From NCBI GenBank assembly GCA_934597165.1, contig CAKTQP010000005.1, positions 1 through 64,000 on the forward strand: a stretch of DNA of 64,000 bases, written 5' to 3'. Shown piece after piece: positions 16,553-23,936 of this stretch (positions are counted from its first letter, which is position 1; the number at the start of each line of letters is the position of its first letter). Below the pieces are notes generated by a model. That model searched no databases, had not been told where the DNA came from, and worked only from the letters and a program-made list of their open reading frames with translations. The DNA comes from an uncultured Oscillospiraceae bacterium (GTDB taxonomy: Bacteria > Bacillota > Clostridia > Oscillospirales > Oscillospiraceae). Made by a program: the position numbers and the translations under genes.

Positions 16553-17056
16553 ATGTTGCACGCCATTGTCTACACCTCCAACGCCGGCAGCACCGCCCGT
16601 TACGCCCAGCTGCTGGGACAGGTCACCGGTCTGCCCGTCTTCTCCGCCCAAGAGGCACACAAAAACCTGGCCAGCGGGGACATCCTCTACCTGGGCTGGG
16701 TCATGGCCGGCACCGTCAAGGGGTATCAGCAGGCCGCCAAGCGCTATCGCATCCACGCCGTCTGCGCGGTGGGGCTGAGCCAGACGGGCACCCAGGTGGA
16801 GCAGGTGCGGGAGAAGACCCACATCCCCGACAACATCCCTCTGTTCACCCTCCAGGGGGCATTCCATCTGGAACGGCTCCATGGGGCATACAAGCTGATG
16901 ATGCAGCTGATGGTGAAGACCGCCGGGAAAGCTCTGGCGGAGAAGCCCGACCGGACGCCGGAAGAGGACGACCTGCTGGCCATGATGACCCAGGGCGGCG
17001 ACCGGGTGTGTTTGGACAATTTGCAGGCGGTACTGGACTGGTACCGCGCCCAGTGA
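16553..17056 (+). CDS. Flavodoxin-domain protein
   Basis: A 167-residue protein whose N-terminus AIVYTSNAGSTARYAQLL matches the FMN phosphate loop of flavodoxins; the rest is compatible with a single Rossmann-like flavodoxin domain, with a helical C-terminal tail (LMMQLMVKTAGKALAEKPDR). No iron-sulfur cysteines are present. It likely acts as a small electron carrier or NAD(P)H:flavin partner. It is 25 bases after the TetR gene and 16 bases before a membrane protein, in one operon; a stress- or compound-induced redox role is inference. Confidence 0.75.
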   Translation: MLHAIVYTSNAGSTARYAQLLGQVTGLPVFSAQEAHKNLASGDILYLGWVMAGTVKGYQQAAKRYRIHAVCAVGLSQTGTQVEQVREKTHIPDNIPLFTLQGAFHLERLHGAYKLMMQLMVKTAGKALAEKPDRTPEEDDLLAMMTQGGDRVCLDNLQAVLDWYRAQ

Positions 17057-17072
17057 GAAAGGAGCGAGCGTT

Positions 17073-17486
17073 ATGTTGAAACTATACTTTGGCAACCTGG
17101 TCAACACGGTCACCACTCTGCTGCTATTGGTGCTGCTGGGGTTCATCGGCGTGTCCATCTGCCACCGTGCCGCTATCACCGGCTGGGGACGCCGGACGCT
17201 GCTGGCGCTGGTGCTGGGGCTGGTCATCTGTTGCTTCGCCGCCGCACGGGACGGGCTGGACAAGACCATTCAGAACGCCATCGACGGCAGCTGCGCCCCC
17301 GGTCTGTTCTCCCTCATCAGCGTCCCCACCCTGGCCGGCTGCATCGGCGCCTTTCTCATCCTCCTGGCCGCGGTGGCCACCCTCTTTACCAAGTCCCAGT
17401 CCATGCGGGAGGCGTGGTTCTACATCCTGTCCGGCGGGGTGCTGCTGAAGGTGATCACGGTGGAGGTGTCTCGTTTTTTGGTCTGA
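17073..17486 (+). CDS. Small membrane protein of unknown function
   Basis: A 137-residue protein with four hydrophobic segments: VTTLLLLVLLGFIGVSICH, LLALVLGLVICCFAAA, the AGCIGAFLILLAAVATLF stretch and a C-terminal YILSGGVLLKVITVEV. A short loop with RDGLDKTIQNAIDGSCAPG lies between segments two and three. I do not recognise a family. It is the last gene of the operon led by the first TetR regulator, with AAAGGAG before its ATG, and ends just before the second TetR promoter. Confidence 0.7.
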   Translation: MLKLYFGNLVNTVTTLLLLVLLGFIGVSICHRAAITGWGRRTLLALVLGLVICCFAAARDGLDKTIQNAIDGSCAPGLFSLISVPTLAGCIGAFLILLAAVATLFTKSQSMREAWFYILSGGVLLKVITVEVSRFLV

Positions 17487-17490
17487 CCTC

Positions 17491-17519
17491 TTTACAAGTG
17501 AACGACCGTTTACTATAAT
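17491..17519 (+). promoter_or_regulatory. Promoter and operator of the second TetR gene
   Basis: TTTACA (17491-17496), 17-base spacer, perfect TATAAT (17514-17519). The spacer holds a 7-2-7 near-palindrome GTGAACG-AC-CGTTTAC (17498-17513, one mismatch), placed as in the first TetR promoter but with different half-sites. Confidence 0.7.
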
Positions 17520-17543
17520 AGAACAAAAGAAGGAGGGATGCCT

Positions 17544-18143
17544 ATGCAGGACACCAAGGAGAAGATCTTACTGGCGGCGCTGAAGCTGTTCGCCCGAGAC
17601 GGATACAAAGCGGTTTCGGTGAGTCAGATCGCCGGAGCGCTGGGGATGACCAAAGGGGCGCTGTACAAGCACTACAAGAACAAGCGGGACATTTTTGACC
17701 ACATCGTCGCCCACATGGAGGCACAGGACGCCCAAGAGGCGTCCGACCACCAAGTGCCGGAGGGCTCATTGGCGGAGGGGCAGGCGGCTTATGAGGCCAC
17801 CACCTTCCCCCATATCCTGACCTACAGCCAAGCCATGTTCCACTACTGGACCCACGACCCCTTCGCCGCCCCCTTCCGGAAGCTGCTGACGTTGGAGCAG
17901 TATCGGGACGCGGAAATGTCTGTGCTCTATCAACAGTACCTGTGCGACGGGCCATTGGGGTACCTGTCTGACCTGTTCGCCAGCCTGGGCTACGACCAGC
18001 CGGAGGAGCGGGCGATGGAATTTTACGCCCCCATGTTCTTCCTCTACAGCGTCTACGACGGCCAGGGGGACACCCCCCTGCTCCAACAGCTGCTGAACGC
18101 TCACTGGGCAAAGATGTGGGAGCAGATGGGAGGGACGGTATGA
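17544..18143 (+). CDS. TetR/AcrR-family regulator (paralogue 2)
   Basis: A 199-residue TetR regulator, paralogue of the protein at 15910. The HTH is KILLAALKLFARDGYKAVSV followed by LGMTKGALYKHYKNKRDIFD. The ATG at 17544 is chosen because AGGAGGG ends six bases before it, whereas the in-frame ATG at 17538 touches that site. The stop overlaps the start of rsgA (ATGA), so this regulator and a ribosome-assembly GTPase are translationally coupled, an unusual pairing. Confidence 0.88.
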   Translation: MQDTKEKILLAALKLFARDGYKAVSVSQIAGALGMTKGALYKHYKNKRDIFDHIVAHMEAQDAQEASDHQVPEGSLAEGQAAYEATTFPHILTYSQAMFHYWTHDPFAAPFRKLLTLEQYRDAEMSVLYQQYLCDGPLGYLSDLFASLGYDQPEERAMEFYAPMFFLYSVYDGQGDTPLLQQLLNAHWAKMWEQMGGTV

Positions 18144-19186
18144 ACCGGCTGCACTTCCCGCCCTTGTGGCGGGCACTGGCGGCGGAGTATCCAACGTGGG
18201 GACTCTGTCGGGTCATCTTGCAGGAGAAGGGGCGGTATCAGGTGGTCACCGAGGACGGCTGCGAACAGCCTGCGGTGCTCTCCGGCCGATTCCGCTACGA
18301 TGTGGAGACCCTGTCCGACTATCCGGCGGTAGGCGACTACGTGATGGCGGAGCCCAACCCAAACGGGGCGGCGGTCATCCATGCTGTGCTGCACCGGAAG
18401 AGCGTCTTTCTCCGGAAGGCGGCGGGGACGGCGCGGGCGGAACAGGTGGTGGCGGCCAACCTGGACAAGGTGTTCCTGTGCATGGCGCTGAACCTGGACT
18501 TCAACCTGCGCCGGTTGGAGCGCTATCTCACCGTAGCCTGGGACAGCGGCGCCACCCCGGTGGTGGTGCTGACCAAGGCGGATCTATGCCAAGACCTGCC
18601 CCAACGGCTGGCGCAGGTGGAGGACATCGCCATGGGGGCGGAGGTGCTGGTGACCTCGGCTCTGGCTGGGGATGGCTATGACGCCCTGCTGGCGCAGCTG
18701 ACGCCGGGGACAACGGTGGCCTTTGTAGGCTCCTCCGGGGTGGGGAAATCCACCCTCATCAACCGGCTGCTGGGCGAGGAACGATTGGCCACCAACGGTC
18801 TGCGCAGCGACGACAAGGGCCGCCACACCACCACCCACCGGGCGCTGCTGACGCTGCCCAACGGGGCGCTGGTCATCGACACGCCGGGGATGCGGGAGCT
18901 GGGGCTGTGGGACGCCGGGGAGGGCATGGACGCCGCCTTTGGCGACGTGGCTGCCCTGACGCAGCGGTGCCGGTTCCACAACTGCTCCCACACGTCCGAG
19001 CCGGGCTGCGCCATCCGTGCCGCTCTGGCGGACGGGTCGCTGTCGGAGGAGCGGTGGCGTTCTTATCAGAAGCTGGCGGCTGAAAACGCCTACGCCCAGG
19101 ACGCAGGCGGGTATCTGGCCTCCAAGGAGCGGAAATTCAAGGAGATCGCCAAGGTCAACAAGGCCAATCGGCACAAGAAGCCCTGA
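18140..19186 (+). CDS. rsgA: Ribosome small-subunit-dependent GTPase A
   Basis: A 348-residue circularly permuted GTPase that helps mature the 30S subunit and responds to (p)ppGpp in relatives. An OB-fold N-terminus is followed by permuted GTPase motifs: G4 TKAD (145-148), G1 GSSGVGKST (197-205), G3 DTPG (247-250). The C-terminal zinc site is Cys277, Cys282, His284, Cys290. The start at 18140 overlaps the TetR stop; an in-frame GTG-region start further upstream lacks support. Many Clostridia keep rsgA in a cell-division/kinase operon, so its place behind a TetR gene suggests a second copy or a relocated gene. Confidence 0.93.
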   Translation: MNRLHFPPLWRALAAEYPTWGLCRVILQEKGRYQVVTEDGCEQPAVLSGRFRYDVETLSDYPAVGDYVMAEPNPNGAAVIHAVLHRKSVFLRKAAGTARAEQVVAANLDKVFLCMALNLDFNLRRLERYLTVAWDSGATPVVVLTKADLCQDLPQRLAQVEDIAMGAEVLVTSALAGDGYDALLAQLTPGTTVAFVGSSGVGKSTLINRLLGEERLATNGLRSDDKGRHTTTHRALLTLPNGALVIDTPGMRELGLWDAGEGMDAAFGDVAALTQRCRFHNCSHTSEPGCAIRAALADGSLSEERWRSYQKLAAENAYAQDAGGYLASKERKFKEIAKVNKANRHKKP

Positions 19187-19203
19187 CGACAGACCGTTTG
19201 GTC

Positions 19204-19232
19204 TTGCGCTTTCCCTGCTCTCCCGTTATACT
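19204..19232 (+). promoter_or_regulatory. Promoter before the GNAT remnant
   Basis: TTGCGC (19204-19209), 17-base spacer, TATACT (19227-19232). The next intact gene starts at 19476; the promoter probably belonged to the now-truncated acetyltransferase and may now drive the Vat-like gene. Confidence 0.5.
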
Positions 19233-19251
19233 GAAGACAGGATCATTTCTG

Positions 19252-19368
19252 AACAACTTGCGGCCCTACGCCGTCCCGGTCTACGAACGACTGGGCTTTG
19301 TGGCCACGGCGGCGGAGCAGGTCACGGACGGGCTGCGGTACACGCCGATGCAGTTCAACGGGGCGTGA
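19252..19368 (+). pseudogene. C-terminal remnant of a GNAT acetyltransferase
   Basis: An open stretch without start codon encodes NNLRPYAVPVYERLGFVATA and ends QVTDGLRYTPMQFNGA before TGA at 19366-19368. The Y-x-x-x-V-Y-x-x-L-G-F block followed by a hydrophobic ending is the characteristic C-terminus of GNAT N-acetyltransferases. The first three quarters of such a protein are missing; the upstream sequence up to the rsgA stop does not encode them in any frame. This points to a deletion that left a promoter plus the tail of a gene. Confidence 0.75.
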
Positions 19369-19475
19369 CGCACTGACATTGGAATGACACAGATCGAGGT
19401 GATATGCGGTGAAGCGTTGCCGTGCAATGTCCGGGATCGACTGACAAAACGACCACACACTTTGGAGGTATTTTT

Positions 19476-20105
19476 ATGACGATTCCGGCAACCACCCTGT
19501 TCCCCCGCACCGGGGACACCCAGACCATCTATCTGAAACCCGCCATCACGGATCCCAACATCCAGGTGGGGGACTATACCATGTACAACGATTTCGTCCA
19601 CGACCCCAGGGACTTCCAGCGGAACAACGTGCTCTACCACTACCCCATCAACGGGGACAAGCTGGTCATCGGCAAGTTCTGCTCCATCGCCTGTGGGGCG
19701 AAGTTCCTGTTCACCAGTGCCAACCACACCCTGCGCTCCCTCTCCACCTACCCCTTCCCCCTGTTCTTTGAGGAGTGGGAACTGGACAAGTCCCACGTGA
19801 CCCAGGCGTGGGACAACAAGGGAGACATCACCATCGGCAACGATGTGTGGATCGGCTACGAGGCCGTCCTCCTCTCTGGCGTCACCATCGGCGACGGCGC
19901 TATCATCGGCACCCGTGCGGTGGTCACCCAGGATGTGCCCCCCTACACCATCGTAGGCGGCGTCCCCGCCAAGCCCATCCGGCGGCGGTTCGACGACGCC
20001 ACCATCGATGCCCTGCTGGCGCTGCGGTGGTGGGACTGGCCGCGGGAGAAGCTGGCACGGAACATTGACGCCATTCAGGCTGGGCGGTTGGACAAACTGA
20101 AGTAA
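19476..20105 (+). CDS. Vat/CatB-like xenobiotic O-acetyltransferase
   Basis: A 209-residue left-handed beta-helix (hexapeptide repeat) acetyltransferase. The block YHYPINGDKLVIGKFCSI, the catalytic SANH (His84), ITIGNDVWIGYEAVLLSGV and VVGGVPAKPI-type ending closely follow Vat streptogramin A and CatB chloramphenicol acetyltransferases; the C-terminal WWDWP is also typical. The start at 19476 follows TTTGGAGG. Length is in the Vat range. Relatives inactivate group A streptogramins, but many members act on unknown substrates, so resistance is possible and not shown. Confidence 0.82.
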   Translation: MTIPATTLFPRTGDTQTIYLKPAITDPNIQVGDYTMYNDFVHDPRDFQRNNVLYHYPINGDKLVIGKFCSIACGAKFLFTSANHTLRSLSTYPFPLFFEEWELDKSHVTQAWDNKGDITIGNDVWIGYEAVLLSGVTIGDGAIIGTRAVVTQDVPPYTIVGGVPAKPIRRRFDDATIDALLALRWWDWPREKLARNIDAIQAGRLDKLK

Positions 20106-20121
20106 CGGCCTACCAAACAAA

Positions 20122-20156
20122 AAACGCCTGCGGAGCGGTCTGCTTCGCAGGCGTTT
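20122..20156. terminator. Terminator after the acetyltransferase gene
   Basis: AAACGCCTGCG (20122-20132) / CGCAGGCGTTT (20146-20156), an 11-bp stem with short A and T flanks, 16 bases after the stop codon. Confidence 0.8.
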
Positions 20157-20185
20157 GCTGTTCTGGCGGTTAGAGAGACGAAAAA

Positions 20186-20211
20186 ATCCCGTGGACGTAT
20201 GTCCACGGGAT
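20186..20211 (-). terminator. Terminator of tRNA-Leu
   Basis: Perfect 11-bp stem ATCCCGTGGAC / GTCCACGGGAT with loop of four; on the minus strand it is followed by six T. It begins directly after the encoded CCA of tRNA-Leu. Confidence 0.9.
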
Positions 20212-20299
20212 TGGTGCGCGAGGCGGGAGTCGAACCCGCACGCCCGTAAAGAGCACTGGCACCTGAAGCCAGCGAGTCTACCAATTCCACCACTCGCGC
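20212..20299 (-). tRNA. tRNA-Leu (anticodon CAG)
   Basis: An 88-nt class II tRNA with long variable arm and encoded CCA. Acceptor GCGCGAG/CTCGCGC, discriminator A, anticodon stem CTGGC/GCCAG with loop TTCAGGT giving anticodon CAG (reads CTG), T loop TTCGACT with stem GCGGG/CCCGC. It has a dedicated strong promoter and a terminator. Confidence 0.95.
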
Positions 20300-20333
20300 A
20301 TTTGGGTGGTTGCTTTGGTTGAGCACGGGCATT

Positions 20334-20362
20334 ATAATACCACGCCTCCTGGCAAATGTCAA
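20334..20362 (-). promoter_or_regulatory. Promoter of tRNA-Leu
   Basis: Minus strand TTGACA, 17-base spacer, TATTAT, ending about 35 bases before the tRNA 5' end; the -35 is a perfect consensus. Confidence 0.8.
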
Positions 20363-20417
20363 CACCTTTTTTCGCAAAAATCGAAATTTTTCCCTTGGAT
20401 GCGCCTGCTCTCCCCCG

Positions 20418-20894
20418 TCAGCCCTCTGACGCCCATTTCCGGACGGCTTCCTCCGTCTCCGGTGTCCGGGTGGCTCTGTCCGACACCAGCAGGCCAGGTC
20501 TCAAGTCGGCGCCCGGGCAGAGCGATGCTATATCCGCCACGCTCCGTGCCATGCCGCTGCCGCCGCTGGTGCAGAGGGGGTGGATGGTGCAATCTGCGAA
20601 GGGGGTCTCGCTCAGGAAGGCACTGACCGCCATGGGGAGCGTGCCGCACCAGTTGGGGTAGACCAAGTAGAGCTGATCGTACTGCTCTGGGTGCTCCACT
20701 TGTTCCGCCAGCTCCGGCCACAGGTGCTGCTGCAGCTCCTTATAGGCTCGGGAGACGGTCATGGGGTAGGATTTCGGATAGGGCTGCTGTGGGCGGATGT
20801 GGAACAAGTCTCCGCCGGCGGTGCCCTGGACAAGCTGCGCCAGGTGGGCGGAATTGCCGCTCCAGGTGAAGTATGCGATGAGGGTGTCTGCCAT
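20418..20894 (-). CDS. Flavodoxin family protein
   Basis: A 158-residue flavodoxin. The N-terminus TLIAYFTWSGNSAHLAQLV gives the FMN phosphate-binding loop (TWSGNS). YDQLYLVYPNWCGTLPMAV is the W-containing isoalloxazine loop and FADCTIHPLCTSGGSGM the later strand and loop. Length fits the Flavodoxin_4 group found widely in gut Clostridia, usually of unassigned redox role. The gene stands alone between tRNA-Leu and a divergent small membrane protein. Confidence 0.88.
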   Translation of the reverse strand: MADTLIAYFTWSGNSAHLAQLVQGTAGGDLFHIRPQQPYPKSYPMTVSRAYKELQQHLWPELAEQVEHPEQYDQLYLVYPNWCGTLPMAVSAFLSETPFADCTIHPLCTSGGSGMARSVADIASLCPGADLRPGLLVSDRATRTPETEEAVRKWASEG

Positions 20895-21003
20895 GGTCGT
20901 TCGCCTCCGGTGGTCTGGATGGTCTCTAGTTTACACGGTTTCGGGGGCGCTGTCCAGCTTGGTTCAAAATCGGATAAAAAAGATTAAAATACGATAAAGC
21001 CCG

Positions 21004-21032
21004 TTGTCTTCTCCCCTTCCCTATGCTATAAC
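21004..21032 (+). promoter_or_regulatory. Promoter of the GlsB-like gene
   Basis: TTGTCT (21004-21009), 17-base spacer, TATAAC (21027-21032), 34 bases before the start codon. Confidence 0.6.
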
Positions 21033-21066
21033 GGTCACAGAACGATTCATTTGGAGGTTTTTCATT

Positions 21067-21315
21067 ATGTTATTCGCACTCATCTGGTCCCTCATCTGCG
21101 GCTCCTTCATCGGCTGGCTGGCCGGCAAGCTCATGAATCACCGCACCTCCCTCATCCGCAACATCGTCGTGGGCATCGTCGGCTCTGCCCTGGGCAACTG
21201 GCTCTTCTCCCTCATCGGCTTCCACGCCTATCGCGGCTTCTCCTCCTTTCTGGTCTCCGTCGTCGGCGCCTGCGTGCTGCTGTGGCTGGTGGACGTGCTG
21301 TCTGGACGGCGGTAA
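21067..21315 (+). CDS. GlsB/YeaQ/YmgE-family membrane protein
   Basis: An 82-residue protein with three hydrophobic segments and the family pattern: LIWSLICGSFIGWLAGKLM, then IRNIVVGIVGSALGNWLF and a C-terminal VVGACVLLWLVDVL. The start at 21067 follows GGAGG; an upstream in-frame frame to 21004 covers the promoter and is not used. Members are small stress-induced (transglycosylase-associated) membrane proteins of unclear mechanism. Confidence 0.85.
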   Translation: MLFALIWSLICGSFIGWLAGKLMNHRTSLIRNIVVGIVGSALGNWLFSLIGFHAYRGFSSFLVSVVGACVLLWLVDVLSGRR

Positions 21316-21382
21316 GGGCTGACCTGTACAAAACACTCCCCATTTTTCTCCGTTTTTTCTGGGAAAATTCCCTTGCATTTCG

Positions 21383-21411
21383 TTGCAATTTCCCTACCGG
21401 AACGGTATAAT
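21383..21411 (+). promoter_or_regulatory. Promoter of glnS
   Basis: TTGCAA (21383-21388), 17-base spacer, TATAAT (21406-21411), about 40 bases before the glnS start. Confidence 0.75.
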
Positions 21412-21451
21412 AGACTATCATGTTACAATACAACCTGGGAGAGTGGATTTT

Positions 21452-23137
21452 ATGGCTGACAACGACATCATCATGACACAGAACTTTATTCACGACTTCA
21501 TCGACGAGGACATCTCCGAACACGGTGTCTACGCCGGTCTGAAAGTGCATACCCGGTTCCCGCCGGAACCCAACGGCTATCTCCACATCGGTCACGCCAA
21601 GGCCATCTTTGTGGACTTCGGCACCGCCCAGAAGTATCACGGCCTGTGCAACCTGCGCATGGATGACACCAACCCCACCAAGGAAGATGTGGAGTACGTG
21701 GACGCCATTCAGGAGGACATCAAGTGGCTGGGCTATGACTGGGAGGATCGGTTCTACTATGCGTCTGACTACTTCGAACAGATGTACGACTACGCGGTAG
21801 AACTCATCAAGAAGGGTCTGGCCTACGTCTGTCAGCTGACGCCGGAGGAGATGGCCGCCCACCGGGGCGACGTGAACACCCCCGCCACCAGCCCCTATCG
21901 GGATCGTCCCATCGAGGAGAGCCTGGACCTGTTCGCACGGATGCGGGCCGGCGAGTTCCCTGACGGCGCTATGACCCTCCGTGCCAAGATCGACCTGGCC
22001 AGCGGCAACTTCAACATGCGTGACCCGGCCATCTACCGCATCAAGCACATGGCTCATCACCGCACTGGCGACAAGTGGTGCATCTATCCCATGTACGACT
22101 TCGCCCATCCCATCGAGGACGCCCTGGAGGGCATCACCCATTCCCTGTGTACCCTGGAGTTTGAGTCCCACCGTCCCCTGTACGACTGGGTCATCGACAA
22201 CATCTCCATCCCCTATCACAAGCCCCGTCAGATCGAGTTCGCCCGCCTGGGCATCGACCACACCGTCATGTCCAAGCGCAAGCTGCGCCAGCTGGTGGAG
22301 CAGAACTACGTGTCCGGCTGGGACGACCCCCGGATGCCCACCATCTGCGGCCTGCGCCGTCGCGGCTACACCCCCACTGCCATCCGGAACTTCTCCGAGC
22401 AGATCGGCGTGGCAAAAGCGGACTCCACCGTGGAATACTCCTTCCTGGAGCACTGCCTGCGCAGTGACCTGGACGCCCACGCCGCCCGTGTCATGGCCGT
22501 CCTGCACCCGGTGCGCCTGACCATCACCAACTACCCCGACGACCAGACCGAGACCTTCGAGGTGGAGAACCACCCCAAGGACCCGTCCCTGGGCACCCGC
22601 ACCGTCCCCTTCTCCAAGCATCTGTACATCGAGGCAGATGACTTCATGGAGGAACCGGTAAAGAAGTACAAGCGTCTGACCCCCAACGGCATGGAATGCC
22701 GCCTGAAGGGCGCGTATATCATCACCTGCACCGGCTGCGTGAAGGACGAGGACGGCAACGTCATCGAAGTGCTGGCCGAGTACGATCCCGAATCCCGTGG
22801 CGGCAACCCGGCTGACGGCCGGAAGATCAAGGGCGCTGCCATCCACTGGGTGGACGCTGCCACTGCGGTGGACGCGGAAGTGCGTCTGTACGACAATCTG
22901 TTCAGTGACCCCGCTCCCGATGCCGGCGGCAAGGACTTCCTGACCGCCCTGAACCCAGATTCCCTGACCGTCCTGAAGAACTGTAAGGTGGAGGCCGACC
23001 TGGCCAACGCCACCGTGGGCACCCCCTACCAGTTCATGCGCACCGGCTACTTCTGCCTGGACAACAAGGACAGCAAGCCTGGCGCACTGGTGTTCAACCG
23101 GTCGGTGTCTTTGAAGGACAGCTTTAAGGCGAAGTAA
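21452..23137 (+). CDS. glnS: Glutaminyl-tRNA synthetase
   Basis: A 561-residue class I synthetase that charges tRNA-Gln directly. Residues 36-50 carry FPPEPNGYLHIGHAK with the HIGH motif (45-48), and VMSKRKL (272-278) is the KMSKS equivalent. The C-terminal half has the anticodon-binding beta barrels (PVRLTITNYP, FSKHLYIEADDF, NRSVSLKDS). Length matches the bacterial enzyme (E. coli, about 554). The start at 21452 is chosen over an upstream frame that runs through the promoter. Most Firmicutes use GatCAB instead, so this enzyme points to the clostridial group that has acquired GlnRS. Confidence 0.97.
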   Translation: MADNDIIMTQNFIHDFIDEDISEHGVYAGLKVHTRFPPEPNGYLHIGHAKAIFVDFGTAQKYHGLCNLRMDDTNPTKEDVEYVDAIQEDIKWLGYDWEDRFYYASDYFEQMYDYAVELIKKGLAYVCQLTPEEMAAHRGDVNTPATSPYRDRPIEESLDLFARMRAGEFPDGAMTLRAKIDLASGNFNMRDPAIYRIKHMAHHRTGDKWCIYPMYDFAHPIEDALEGITHSLCTLEFESHRPLYDWVIDNISIPYHKPRQIEFARLGIDHTVMSKRKLRQLVEQNYVSGWDDPRMPTICGLRRRGYTPTAIRNFSEQIGVAKADSTVEYSFLEHCLRSDLDAHAARVMAVLHPVRLTITNYPDDQTETFEVENHPKDPSLGTRTVPFSKHLYIEADDFMEEPVKKYKRLTPNGMECRLKGAYIITCTGCVKDEDGNVIEVLAEYDPESRGGNPADGRKIKGAAIHWVDAATAVDAEVRLYDNLFSDPAPDAGGKDFLTALNPDSLTVLKNCKVEADLANATVGTPYQFMRTGYFCLDNKDSKPGALVFNRSVSLKDSFKAK

Positions 23138-23160
23138 GGTCTGACACATTAATAAAATAC

Positions 23161-23189
23161 AAAACCCTCGGAATATTTCCGAGGGTTTT
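23161..23189. terminator. Bidirectional terminator
   Basis: Perfect 13-bp stem AAAACCCTCGGAA / TTCCGAGGGTTTT with a three-base loop between convergent glnS and the anti-sigma-like gene. Confidence 0.9.
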
Positions 23190-23207
23190 CTTTGTGCTGT
23201 TATGGGG

Positions 23208-23936
23208 TCATGCCGCGTCCCCCTGCGCATACAGCTCATCCCTGGGGATGGCTTTTGCATCGGGACGCTTGACGAAGGTGTCCGCGTCTATGATCTTGTA
23301 GTTCACGAACTTGGCAAAAAATTGGCCGTTGTCCTGGAGGGTGACGGTGAGGGCTTTGGTGTCGGTCTGGTCGTTGGCGTAGGTGATCTCCAGGACGATC
23401 ACGTCCTCCCGCAGCTCTTCGGGCAGCTTGGCGATGGTCATGTCTTCGTTGTCCGTCAGGGCGCGGATGGTCTTGTCCGGCACCCAGTCGATGAGGAGGG
23501 AGGGATACTCATCCGTGTTCGACCCGTACTCCACCACAAAGTTCTGGGCCTGGCCGTACTCGTCCCGCTGTTCGGTGCAGTCCCGGTAGTCCAGCTCCTG
23601 ATTCTTGCAGGAGAACCGGACGCGTTTCATCTCCGCCCCGTCCAGGCAGAACTGCAGCGGGTGATGGGTCATCTCGCCGCTGTCACTGATGGTGCCGGTA
23701 TCCAACACCACCCCATTGGCGGTGATGGGCTGGTTGCTGTCCACAGCGTAGGCGGTGACGTTCATAGCGCCGGAGGGAGACAGCGCCCACAGTCCCCCAG
23801 CCAACAGGCAGAGCGCCACCACGGCGGCCAACAGTCTGCGCTGCCAGGGACGGTTGGTGGTGGGGGTCGTCTGGGCTTCCGTGATGTACTCCTCTTTGAT
23901 GTTGCTGACGGCTTCGGAAATGAGTTCTTTCTTCAT
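23208..23936 (-). CDS. Membrane-anchored partner of an ECF sigma factor (putative anti-sigma)
   Basis: A 242-residue protein with a short cytoplasmic N-terminus (MKKELISEAVSNIKEEYITE), one transmembrane segment at about 34-53 (RRLLAAVVALCLLAGGLWAL) and an extracytoplasmic domain of about 190 residues with no family I recognise. Its start overlaps the stop of the sigma gene by four bases. This arrangement (sigma, then single-pass protein) is the standard form of sigma/anti-sigma pairs in Clostridia; no zinc-binding anti-sigma motif is visible, so the anti-sigma role is inferred from context. Confidence 0.7.
   Translation of the reverse strand: MKKELISEAVSNIKEEYITEAQTTPTTNRPWQRRLLAAVVALCLLAGGLWALSPSGAMNVTAYAVDSNQPITANGVVLDTGTISDSGEMTHHPLQFCLDGAEMKRVRFSCKNQELDYRDCTEQRDEYGQAQNFVVEYGSNTDEYPSLLIDWVPDKTIRALTDNEDMTIAKLPEELREDVIVLEITYANDQTDTKALTVTLQDNGQFFAKFVNYKIIDADTFVKRPDAKAIPRDELYAQGDAA

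Noticed and set aside
18116..18140. Earlier start for rsgA at 18116
   Set aside because: It would lie deep in the TetR gene; the ATG at 18140 gives the usual ATGA overlap and the family-like N-terminus.
21212..23260. Long open frame on the minus strand opposite glnS
   Set aside because: It is a codon-position shadow of glnS in GC-rich DNA: low-complexity Val/Gly/His/Gln composition, no motif, no ribosome site, and it runs through a terminator.
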